A stretch of DNA of 64,000 nt from Thiocapsa rosea (GTDB taxonomy: Bacteria > Pseudomonadota > Gammaproteobacteria > Chromatiales > Chromatiaceae), in contig NZ_RBXL01000001.1 of the NCBI RefSeq assembly GCF_003634315.1, positions 2,398,501 to 2,462,500 of the forward strand. Reading direction: 5' to 3'. The position numbers were made by a program, and so were the translations under genes. Shown piece by piece: positions 52,389-60,511 of this stretch. Numbering within the stretch: position 1 is the stretch's first letter; each line of letters opens with the position of its first letter. A model generated the notes under the pieces. It was not told the origin of the DNA. It saw nothing but the letters and a program-made list of their open reading frames with translations, and made no database searches.

Positions 52389-54770
52389 TCAGGAGCCTGG
52401 CTCGGGCGCGGATGCCGTTCGATCGGCCGACAGACGCACGCCCCCCTCCATCATGGACCAACTCTCCAGGAAGGCCGCTGCCGCCAAGGGTCGACCATAC
52501 AGGTAACCCTGCCCTTCGTCGCAGAATTCATCGCGCAGGAAATCATGCTGTGCGCGGGTCTCGATGCCCTCGGCGATGACCCCGAGTCCGAGACTGCGCC
52601 CCAACGCGATCACTGCGCGGGCGATTGCCTCGTCGTCGCGATCCTCGCCGAGTCGCTCGATGAAGGACTTGTCCATCTTCAGGCGGTTGAGGGGAAGCCG
52701 TTTCAGGTGAGCCAGGGATGAATGTCCCGTGCCGAAGTCGTCCAGCGCCAGGATCACGCCGAGTGCGCGCAAGGCATCGAGTGTGGTCACGGCGAGATCC
52801 AGGCGTCGCATGATCATGGACTCGGTGACCTCCAGCTCCAGACGATCCGGCGCCAAGCCGGTGCGTTCAAGCGTGCGGCGGACCCGGTTCACCAGGTCGG
52901 TGCGCTCGATCTCGCGCATCGGCAGATTCACGGCGAGACGCGGTACCCGGAAGCCGGCCTGATCCCAGAGAATGAGCTGACGGCAGGCCTGCTCGAGGAC
53001 CCAGGCGGTGAGATCGCCGATCAGGCCGCTGTCTTCGGCCACCGGGATGAATTGATCGGGGGCGACCAGACCCAAACGCGGGTGCTGCCAGCGGCACAGC
53101 GCCTCCACACCGCGCAGACTGCAGTCGCTCAGGGCGACCTGCGGCTGGTAGTGGAGCAGCATCTCGTTGCGCGCCAAGGCCCCGCGCAGCTCGTGCTCCA
53201 TACGCAGACGCTCCGCGGCGCCCGCCGACATGGCGGGTTCGTAGAAATTAAAGCCGTTGCGGCCGTTTTCCTTGGCCCGATACATGGCGATATCGGCATG
53301 GCGCAGGAGTGTGTCTATGTCCGCGCCGTCCTCCGGATAGAGGCTGATCCCGATACTGGCGGTGACATAGAGTTCGCGGGTCTCGGTCGCGAACGGCTGA
53401 TCCAGCGTCCCGAGGAGACGCCGCGCGAATCTGGCCGCGAAGCGCGGATTGCCCACATCGTCCATGATGACCACGAATTCGTCTCCGCCGAGGCGCGCGA
53501 TGGTGTCGGAGGAACGGACCTGCGTGGCGAGTGCTGCGGCAACCCGTTCGAGCAGCTGGTCGCCCACCGAATGACCGAGGCTGTCGTTGACGTATTTGAA
53601 ACGGTCCAGATCCAGGAACAGCAGGGCGACATGCGCGCCGCTGCGCGCCGCGCGTTGCAGACACAGCTCCAGGCGTGCGCGAAAGAGGCTCCGGTTTGCC
53701 AGACCCGTCAAAGGGTCGTGGTGGGCCAGGAACTCCAGTTGCTCCTCGGAGCGTTTGAGGTGGCTGATGTCCTGAATCGTACCCTGGAGCTTGGTCACGC
53801 GCCCCCCCTCGCAGATGGGTTGACAGGTCGCCTGGACCCAGATCGCACGGCCCTTGGCGGTGGTCATGCGCAGTTGCAGGTCATAGGGCTCGGCATGGGC
53901 GATCGCCCGGTCGATGCGATGCTCGAGCAATTGGCGGTCCTCGGGACTGAAGAAGGCCAACGCCTCGGTCAGGGACGGATCATCCGACGGGGACAGGTCG
54001 TGGATGCGATAGGTCATGTCGGTCCAGCGCACCTGGCCGGTCGACACGTCCATCTCCCAGCCGCCGACCTTTGCGATCCTTCCGGTGGCGTCGAGAAAGC
54101 GTTCGCTGCGGCGCAATCGCTCGGTCGCCTCGGCGAGGGCGCGACGTTGGCGCACGGTCTCGGTGCGATCCACGATCGCGCAGATCGTCCTGGGTTCCTC
54201 GTCGAGGGCGCAGGGGAGCTTGGCGAGATGTAGATCCCCGACGAAGCGCTCGCCTTTCAGTGTCAGAAACCGCAGCTCGGCGAGCTCGCGCGGTTGATCG
54301 CCGGAGAGGTTCGACCAGGCGTGGATGACCTCGCCGCGGTCGCTGTCCGCGATCAGGCGTGCGAAGAAGTGCTGGTGTCCGGGGCGGTCACGTAGGCCGA
54401 AGAGCGTGCGCGCGCCTTGGTTCGACTCCTTGATCAGACCCTGTCGATCGATGACGAGTCCGGCCAAGGGCAGGCTGTTGAAGAAGGCCGAGAAGCGTGC
54501 GGCTGCGTCTTGGGCGTGCTGTTGGCTGCGTTGCAGCTCCTCGTTCTGGATCTCCAGCTCCGCCTGGTAGACGCGCAGGTTCTCGACCAACTTGGCCAAT
54601 TGAAGCTCTTGGCCGTCGATGCCGGCCAGGATCTCGTCCGCGAGGTCGAAGCGCCCGCTTTCGAGCGCTTCGGCAGCCCGCACGCGCAAACGATCGACGG
54701 TCTCCTGTCCGCTTGGTGGTCGGCTGTGTTCGTGCGGGCTTCCCCGGTTGCTGTTGCGGGTGTCCGTCAT
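52389..54770 (-). CDS. PAS-GGDEF-EAL bifunctional c-di-GMP protein, last gene of the chemosensory operon
   Basis: A 793-residue protein with a helical N-terminus (about residues 20-95), two PAS domains (about 95-215 and 215-345), then canonical GGDEF (RLGGDEFVV, RxxD site RSSD five residues before) and canonical EAL (EALCRW, NLPMREI, EVTESM, LDDFGTGHSSL, KMDKSF, IAEGIET). Both activities are possible. It is the only protein in the island with both signatures intact. The GTG/ATG region overlaps the upstream CheW-like gene by 4 bp, which places it in the Wsp-like operon. Confidence 0.9.
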   Translation of the reverse strand: MTDTRNSNRGSPHEHSRPPSGQETVDRLRVRAAEALESGRFDLADEILAGIDGQELQLAKLVENLRVYQAELEIQNEELQRSQQHAQDAAARFSAFFNSLPLAGLVIDRQGLIKESNQGARTLFGLRDRPGHQHFFARLIADSDRGEVIHAWSNLSGDQPRELAELRFLTLKGERFVGDLHLAKLPCALDEEPRTICAIVDRTETVRQRRALAEATERLRRSERFLDATGRIAKVGGWEMDVSTGQVRWTDMTYRIHDLSPSDDPSLTEALAFFSPEDRQLLEHRIDRAIAHAEPYDLQLRMTTAKGRAIWVQATCQPICEGGRVTKLQGTIQDISHLKRSEEQLEFLAHHDPLTGLANRSLFRARLELCLQRAARSGAHVALLFLDLDRFKYVNDSLGHSVGDQLLERVAAALATQVRSSDTIARLGGDEFVVIMDDVGNPRFAARFARRLLGTLDQPFATETRELYVTASIGISLYPEDGADIDTLLRHADIAMYRAKENGRNGFNFYEPAMSAGAAERLRMEHELRGALARNEMLLHYQPQVALSDCSLRGVEALCRWQHPRLGLVAPDQFIPVAEDSGLIGDLTAWVLEQACRQLILWDQAGFRVPRLAVNLPMREIERTDLVNRVRRTLERTGLAPDRLELEVTESMIMRRLDLAVTTLDALRALGVILALDDFGTGHSSLAHLKRLPLNRLKMDKSFIERLGEDRDDEAIARAVIALGRSLGLGVIAEGIETRAQHDFLRDEFCDEGQGYLYGRPLAAAAFLESWSMMEGGVRLSADRTASAPEPGS

Positions 54771-55315
54771 GATCCCTGTCGCTGTTGGTCGCTCATCCGT
54801 GCCGGCGTCGTGTTGCGTGCGCCGAGAGCGGCCGTGCAGGCCTCTTCCGGGAGCCGCCGGGGGTCGAGCAGGATGGCGAGGTCATCCGTGTTTGTCGCCG
54901 AGAGCGCGACGAGCCCGCGCACGCAGGCCAGTTCGGACAGTGCCTCCATCAGTGCCGGCAGTGGATGGATCGCGTCTACCTGTGTGCGCCGCAGCGCGAT
55001 CGGCTCCTCGATGCGCACGCCCGGGCGCTGTGCCCCGTCCGATGCTCCATCCTGCGAGGTGTGCCTGAACCGGAGCAGACGCTCGCGCGCTCCATGCGCT
55101 TGGGCCGAGGCAGGGCCGGATGGGTGGCGCGGGAGGCCGAGCAGATCGGTCAATGCGGGCACTTGAGCCTCCGAGGTTTCGGCGAGATCGGCGATGCCCA
55201 GGATATGTTCGGAGGCAACCGCAAACCTCAGCGCGCCGACGCTGAAGAGGATCAGATCGATCCCGCCGTCGTCGCGCTCCTCCGGGGCCTCGTGTTTGCG
55301 CTTCATTCGCGTCAC
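54767..55315 (-). CDS. CheW-like coupling protein (second, diverged)
   Basis: A 182-residue CheW-type fold protein: IDLILFSVGALRFAVASEHI at the start and a final GLVALSATNTDDLAILLDPRRL. The central linker is longer and less conserved than in CheW. It lies between the first CheW gene (2-bp gap) and the PAS-GGDEF-EAL gene (4-bp overlap). Wsp systems use two CheW-like proteins; this could be the counterpart of WspB or WspD. A later ATG (4th codon) is also a possible start. Confidence 0.72.
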   Translation of the reverse strand: MTRMKRKHEAPEERDDGGIDLILFSVGALRFAVASEHILGIADLAETSEAQVPALTDLLGLPRHPSGPASAQAHGARERLLRFRHTSQDGASDGAQRPGVRIEEPIALRRTQVDAIHPLPALMEALSELACVRGLVALSATNTDDLAILLDPRRLPEEACTAALGARNTTPARMSDQQRQGS

Positions 55316-55317
55316 CG

Positions 55318-55860
55318 CTACTCGCGCAAGAGGGCCTGAAACACCCGATCCAGATCGAGCAGGATCACGATCTGTCCCTCATGCTCGAACACCCCGGTTG
55401 CGGGTCCGCGCAAGGGCTCGGGCAAGCTCTGCGGCGGCGCCTGGATGGACTCTTCCGGCACGTCCAGCACGTCGACTACGCGGTCGACCCGCAACCCGCT
55501 GCGCATCTGCGTGCCCTGGCCGAGCAAGATGGCCGAGCGACGGTCGGACGGGGCATGCGTCATGCCCAACAGATCGCCGAGACGGACCACCGAGGCGATG
55601 TCGCCGCGGACATTGATGACGCCCTCCAAGGCCGGCGGGCAGCCCGGGACGACATGGATGGTCGTGAGCGGCAGGATCTCCACCAGCCCGCGCGCAGGGA
55701 AGGCGAGCAGGGCCTCGCCGACCACAAAGATCACGAGCTTGACCTTGGCGGTCTCGACCTCGACGACCTGTGCACCGGCTTGGCGCCGCCGATCGAGGAT
55801 CATGTCGAGCTCGTCGCGATCGGAAGCGTCGGTTTCCGATACGGTTCGCTCAAGAGTCAT
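55318..55860 (-). CDS. Chemotaxis coupling protein CheW
   Basis: A 180-residue CheW with an N-terminal extension of about 35 residues and the domain starting at KLVIFVVGEALLAFPARGL. It contains VPGCPPALEGVINVRGDIASVVRLGDLLG, the block that contacts receptor and CheA, and VIGxLD-like ending DLDRVFQ. It overlaps the HPt-REC-REC-GGDEF gene by 11 bp. Confidence 0.9.
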   Translation of the reverse strand: MTLERTVSETDASDRDELDMILDRRRQAGAQVVEVETAKVKLVIFVVGEALLAFPARGLVEILPLTTIHVVPGCPPALEGVINVRGDIASVVRLGDLLGMTHAPSDRRSAILLGQGTQMRSGLRVDRVVDVLDVPEESIQAPPQSLPEPLRGPATGVFEHEGQIVILLDLDRVFQALLRE

Positions 55861-57649
55861 CGGACGTCCCCGTCGATTCGGATGAAGGCTCGGGCAAGGC
55901 GTCTTCCGGTGCGGCGACCTCCACCCGGTTGCGGCCGCCTTTCTTGGCCCGATAGAGCGCTCGGTCCGCGGCCTCGGTCATGGCGTCCGGGCTGTCGAAG
56001 GTCGGAAAGTCCGATACCCCGACGCTGAAGGTGCAGCGGAACTCCTGTCCGTCCGAGAAGAAGGTCACCCCCGCGAAGCTGATGCGCAAGGCATCGAGGA
56101 TGTGCTTGGCTTGCTCGACGTCCACGCCGCTCAAGACCACCGCGAACTCCTCGCCGCCGTAACGTCCGACCAGATCGTCCTCGCGCAGGCGCAGGCGAAG
56201 TGTGCGGCTCAGCGCCATCAGCACCTGATCTCCGGTCGGATGACCGTAGGTGTCGTTGACCGACTTGAAGTGATCGACGTCGATCATGGCGAAGCACAAG
56301 GACGTCCCGGCACGGCGCGCGTTTGCCACGGCGACCTCCAGGAACTGCATGATGGCGTTGTGGTTGAAGAGTCCGGTCAGGCCGTCGCGGACCATCAGCG
56401 AGTGCAGGATGCGCATGCGCTCGGCCCGCAGACCGACCTCGGCGATCAATCTGGCCGGCTCGATCGGTTTCGTCAGAAAGCCGTCGGCCCCGACTGCCAG
56501 CGCCTGATGTTGGCGCTTCAGGTCGGTCTCGGAGGAGACGTAGATGATCGGAAGGCTCACATGGCCCGGGATCTGGCGCAGGATCCGGGATAGCTCCGGG
56601 CCGGAGCAGTCCGGCATGTACATGTCCATCAGCACCAGATCGGCATCGAAGGTGTCGAGCAGACTGAGCACCTGCTCCGGATCACTCACCGCCTTGGCGA
56701 CCATCCCGGCTTCTTCCAGCACCGTCGCGTGGAACTGAGCCAGCTCGCGATCGTCGTCCACCACCAGGACGTTGATCGGCTCGGGAGGATGCGGGTTGGT
56801 GAGTCGATCGAGGAATTCCAGCAGCTCGACCGTCTTGATCGGCTTGGTGCAGTAAGCGCTGCCGCCGGCACGTACCGCCTGGAGGCGCCCGCCGAAGTCG
56901 TCGCGACAGGAGATGAAGATGCAGGGGATCGCCTCGTCCGCTTCGGCCGTGAGTTCGGCCAGCATCTTCGGCCCCGCGTTCTCGTCCTCGGGAAAGACCA
57001 CGTCGAGGATCATCGCCGAGGGGCGTTCGATGCCGACTGCCTCGCGCAGGTCGGCGAGGTTTGTGAAGGCACGCACGCGATAGCCGAAACAACCGAGCTG
57101 ACCGGCCAGTTGCGCGGCAAGATCCGGGTCGTCGTCGCAGAGATAGACCATCCGTTGGCTGCGGTCCGCGGGTTGTCCCGGGCGTGCGTCGGGTGCTTGT
57201 CCGGATGGCGGCTCGGGCTGCGTCTCCGGCTCGGGAAGCTCGAATCCGGGAGCCACATCGGGGTCCACCTGCACATGGGCGGCGAGTGCGAGCGCGTCCA
57301 GGTCGTCCATCAGCCGCGCGAGCTCGGTCGGCAGTACGGCCTCGACGCTCCCGCCCGCGTCCATGGCGTGGCGCACCGCCTGCTCGGCGTTCTTGGCGGC
57401 ATCGCTGATCTGTCGGAAGCCGAAGGTGGCGCCCGATCCCTTCAGGGTGTGGAAGAGGACGTAGAGGGCGTCGAGCCGGGCATGATCGACCTCGCCCGGG
57501 TGCAGCTCGGCGACGGCACGGCGCGCGTCGGCAAGACGCCCGGGCAGCTGCGACAGAAATGATGTGCGCAGACGCGCCTTGCGGATCTGAAAGGATTCGC
57601 CCTTGTGCGGCTCGGCGGGACTGGAGGCATTTCCCCGTTCGGCGACCAT
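55850..57649 (-). CDS. HPt-REC-REC-GGDEF response regulator (WspR-like output)
   Basis: A 599-residue protein. The HPt domain has phospho-His67 in LFHTLKGSGATFGF. Receiver 1 (about 165-285) has Asp in LDVVFPEDE; receiver 2 (about 293-410) has Asp in LVLMDMYMPDCSG; both carry the expected Lys (TKPI). The C-terminal GGDEF (about 430-580) has RYGGEEFAVV and an RxxD site (REDD) five residues before it. In the Wsp pathway WspR is a single-receiver diguanylate cyclase. Here two receivers and an HPt add a phosphorelay step. It should be activated by CheA. Confidence 0.92.
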   Translation of the reverse strand: MVAERGNASSPAEPHKGESFQIRKARLRTSFLSQLPGRLADARRAVAELHPGEVDHARLDALYVLFHTLKGSGATFGFRQISDAAKNAEQAVRHAMDAGGSVEAVLPTELARLMDDLDALALAAHVQVDPDVAPGFELPEPETQPEPPSGQAPDARPGQPADRSQRMVYLCDDDPDLAAQLAGQLGCFGYRVRAFTNLADLREAVGIERPSAMILDVVFPEDENAGPKMLAELTAEADEAIPCIFISCRDDFGGRLQAVRAGGSAYCTKPIKTVELLEFLDRLTNPHPPEPINVLVVDDDRELAQFHATVLEEAGMVAKAVSDPEQVLSLLDTFDADLVLMDMYMPDCSGPELSRILRQIPGHVSLPIIYVSSETDLKRQHQALAVGADGFLTKPIEPARLIAEVGLRAERMRILHSLMVRDGLTGLFNHNAIMQFLEVAVANARRAGTSLCFAMIDVDHFKSVNDTYGHPTGDQVLMALSRTLRLRLREDDLVGRYGGEEFAVVLSGVDVEQAKHILDALRISFAGVTFFSDGQEFRCTFSVGVSDFPTFDSPDAMTEAADRALYRAKKGGRNRVEVAAPEDALPEPSSESTGTSDDS

Positions 57650-57660
57650 GGTGACCTCTT

Positions 57661-58011
57661 TTAGAGTCGGGCGACAGCCGCCGGCAACGTAGCCTCGAGC
57701 GACGCATCCTTCATCAGGCAGGCAGCGATCCCCGGCGCTTGTGCGTGGAGCGGCTCCGGGTCGTCCCCGGTCAGGAGGACGAAGGGGGTGGGAATGCCCC
57801 GATCGCGCATCTCCCGGAACAGGTCCAAACCGCTCAAGAGCGGCATGTGCATATCCGAAATGACCAGGTCGAATGCCTCGTGTTCCTCGCCGAGGGCGTC
57901 GAGTGCCTCCACGCCGCTCTCCACGAGCAGACAGTCGTGACCCTCCGCATCCAGAATGGCCTCTGCCATCGCTCCGGCGAAAGGGTCATCGTCGACGATC
58001 AAGATACGCAT
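57661..58011 (-). CDS. Single-domain response regulator (CheY-like)
   Basis: A 116-residue stand-alone receiver. LIVDDDPFAGAMAEAIL, Asp near residue 52 in LVISDMHMPLLSG, Thr in VLLTGDDPE and a Lys in LMKDASL. It could carry phosphate from CheA to the HPt-REC-REC-GGDEF protein or act as a sink. It begins after a hexanucleotide repeat downstream of cheA and is 11 bp before the GGDEF gene. Confidence 0.88.
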   Translation of the reverse strand: MRILIVDDDPFAGAMAEAILDAEGHDCLLVESGVEALDALGEEHEAFDLVISDMHMPLLSGLDLFREMRDRGIPTPFVLLTGDDPEPLHAQAPGIAACLMKDASLEATLPAAVARL

Positions 58012-58061
58012 CGCAATGGGTCCTTAGTCACGTGTTGGAAATCGGTTGAGTAGGGAAACGA

Positions 58062-58120
58062 ATTGTTGTCGATCTGGATTTCGATCTCGATTACGACAAC
58101 GACAACGACAACGACAACGG
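58062..58120. repeat. Hexanucleotide repeat, (ACGACA)n
   Basis: Four ACGACA/ACAACG units run to 58120, with one TTGTTGTCGAT partner on the left and a central TCGATCTCGATTACGAC. Same family as the copies at 33316 and 38305, but the left arm is short. It lies in the 177-bp gap between cheA and the receiver gene, the only large gap in the chemosensory operon. No gene is visible in it. Confidence 0.75.
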
Positions 58121-58188
58121 TGGCAAAGGGATTTTCTCGTTGCTTTGTCCTACTTATTCTTGAACCGTTCGCTATAGGCTTTGTGTGA

Positions 58189-60501
58189 TCAGCCGAGCAG
58201 ATTCCGTAAGGTGTCGACGAGATTGGATTGGTCGAAATCGCCTTTGACGATATAGGCGTCGGCGCCGACCTGAATGCCCCGCTGTTTGTCCTCGCGGGTC
58301 TGACGCGAGGTGACGATGATGATCGGCGTGGAGCGGTACTTGTCATTCTCGCGCAGCTTGGCGGTGAGCGAGAAGCCATCCAGACCGGGCATCTCCACGT
58401 CGGTGAGGACCGCATCGAAGCGCCCGCCCACCGCCTTCTGCCAGCCGTCGAGACCGTCCTCGGCCAGGGTGACGCGGTAGCCGGATGCCTCGAGCACCTC
58501 TTTTTCGATCTCCCGCGTGTTCAGCGAGTCGTCCACCACCAGGATGTGCTGGCCCTGTTGTCCGTCGTGCCGGCGTGCCGAGTCCTTCACTGCCGCCTTG
58601 ATTGCCTCGCCGCGGATGCGTCGTGCCGCGTCCAGCAGGGCAGGGGCCTGGAGCAGGCTGACCAGCGCGTTGGTGCCCGTGACGACCACGCCGCCGACCA
58701 GGCCGCCGAGGACACCCCGGCCGCGCATGTGCTCGGGCAGCGGCTTGAGAACCATGTCGCGCTCGTCGACGAGCTGATCCACCACCAGCCCAAGCTTCGC
58801 CTGCCGCACCCCGATGATGACGACCAAGAGGGTCTCCTCGTCGAGTCCGTGTCGCTGCCGCCCGGATGACGCGGCCGATTCGGGCAGACCCAGGAGATCG
58901 ACGAGAGGAATCAGGGGGACCAGTTCGTTGCGGAGCACGACCGCCGGGCGTCCGGCGACCTGAATCGTCTCGGAGCGGGAGGTGCGGATCAGCTCGGAGA
59001 CGTGAGCCGCGCTGATTCCGAAACAGTGCCCGCCGGCTTCGAGCAGCAAGATGCGCATCACCGCCAGCGAGAGCGGGAGCTTGAGCGTCAAGGTGGTTCC
59101 GGCGCCCGGTCGACTCTTGATCGAGACCGAGCCCTGCAGGTCGTCGGTGATGGCGCGCTTGACCACGTCCAACCCGACACCGCGACCCGAGACCTCGGTG
59201 ATGATGGGGCTGGTGCTGAAACCGGGTTGGAAGATAAGGTCGGCGACCTGCTCGTCGGTGATCTCTTGGCTGGCGCCGGCATCGATCAGACCCTTTTGCA
59301 TGGCCTTCTCGAGGATACGTGCGCGGTCGAGTCCGCGACCGTCGTCGACGATGGCGATCATCACGGCGCCGCCCTCCTGACGTGCCGAGACTCGGATCTC
59401 CCCGAGCGTCGGCTTGCCCGCCGTTAGACGCTCCTCGGTCGACTCGATGCCGTGGTCGATGGCGTTGCGCAGCAGGTGGACCAGCGCGTCGCTGAGGTGG
59501 TCGATGATCTGGCGGTCGAGCTCGATCTCGCTGCCGCTCACCTCGCATCGGATCTCCTTGCCGAGCGAGCGTCCAAGCTCGCGCGCAATCCGGGCGATCG
59601 GGTCCAGAACCGTACCCAGAGGCAGCATCCGCATACCGAGTGCGCGGTCGTTGAGCTCGCCGATGAGCCGCTCCTGATCGAGCGTCAGGTCGCGCAGATC
59701 GAGCGTGAACCTGTGCAGTGCGCGCGCAAGCTCGGCCGACTCGGCCCCCGGGTCGGCAACGGTGCGTGCGGCGCGCGTGCGCGCCGAGGCATCGAGCAGG
59801 CGTGCCTCGCCTAGGATGTGACGCAGCCGCGCCTGGTTGGAGACCATCTCGCCCATCAGTTTGACCAGGGCGTCGAGCTTGTCCATCCGCACGCGCACGC
59901 TCTCGGGTGCGCGGATGCGTGTCGCGGCCTCGGTGCCTGTCGGTTGCGGGGCCGTGGGCGCCGGGTCTGGCGCGGGTGAGGACGGCCTCGGGTTTTCGGG
60001 CGGAATGTCGCTCTGAATCGCGGCCGGGATCGAGTCAGGGAGCGAGCTTGCATCGGCAGCGGCCGAATGGTCGGGAACGGACCTCGGGCCCGGCTCCGAC
60101 CAATCGCCCGCGGCGGCCCTGGCGAGCCGCTCGCACAGGGCTTGATCCGGTGGTCCGGAGGCTGCGCCTGCTCCCGATGCGGCGACCTCTTCGATCATTG
60201 CGCCGATCGTATCGACGGCGCGCATCAGGAGTGCGGCGAGCGCCGGATCGGGCTGGATCTTACCTTCACGCAGAACGCCGAGCACGTCCTCGAGATGGTG
60301 GGCGGTCTCGGCGATGCTCGCGAGCTTGAGCATCCGCGAGGATCCCTTGATGGTGTGGGCGGAGCGGAACAGGGCGTCGATCCCGTCCCGGCCGCCGCCG
60401 TCCGTCGTACCGAGCGTGGCGAGTCCGGTCTCCAGTCGGGCGATATGCTCGCGCGCCTCGTCGACGAAACGGCCGATGAATTTGGTGATGTCGAGTGCCA
60501 T
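58189..60501 (-). CDS. Hybrid chemotaxis kinase CheA-REC (WspE-like)
   Basis: A 770-residue kinase. HPt with phospho-His49 (FRSAHTIKGSSRM), a proline/alanine-rich linker (about 140-200), a dimerisation region, then a histidine-kinase ATPase with the N-box LVHLLRNAIDHGIES and IVDDGRGLDRARI. A CheW-like domain (about 475-610) and a C-terminal receiver with Asp in AVLTDVEMPGLDG follow. This is the CheA-REC form of WspE. It lies 10 bp after cheR and is followed by the hexanucleotide repeat and two response regulators. Confidence 0.94.
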   Translation of the reverse strand: MALDITKFIGRFVDEAREHIARLETGLATLGTTDGGGRDGIDALFRSAHTIKGSSRMLKLASIAETAHHLEDVLGVLREGKIQPDPALAALLMRAVDTIGAMIEEVAASGAGAASGPPDQALCERLARAAAGDWSEPGPRSVPDHSAAADASSLPDSIPAAIQSDIPPENPRPSSPAPDPAPTAPQPTGTEAATRIRAPESVRVRMDKLDALVKLMGEMVSNQARLRHILGEARLLDASARTRAARTVADPGAESAELARALHRFTLDLRDLTLDQERLIGELNDRALGMRMLPLGTVLDPIARIARELGRSLGKEIRCEVSGSEIELDRQIIDHLSDALVHLLRNAIDHGIESTEERLTAGKPTLGEIRVSARQEGGAVMIAIVDDGRGLDRARILEKAMQKGLIDAGASQEITDEQVADLIFQPGFSTSPIITEVSGRGVGLDVVKRAITDDLQGSVSIKSRPGAGTTLTLKLPLSLAVMRILLLEAGGHCFGISAAHVSELIRTSRSETIQVAGRPAVVLRNELVPLIPLVDLLGLPESAASSGRQRHGLDEETLLVVIIGVRQAKLGLVVDQLVDERDMVLKPLPEHMRGRGVLGGLVGGVVVTGTNALVSLLQAPALLDAARRIRGEAIKAAVKDSARRHDGQQGQHILVVDDSLNTREIEKEVLEASGYRVTLAEDGLDGWQKAVGGRFDAVLTDVEMPGLDGFSLTAKLRENDKYRSTPIIIVTSRQTREDKQRGIQVGADAYIVKGDFDQSNLVDTLRNLLG

Positions 60502-60511
60502 GACGCGGATC

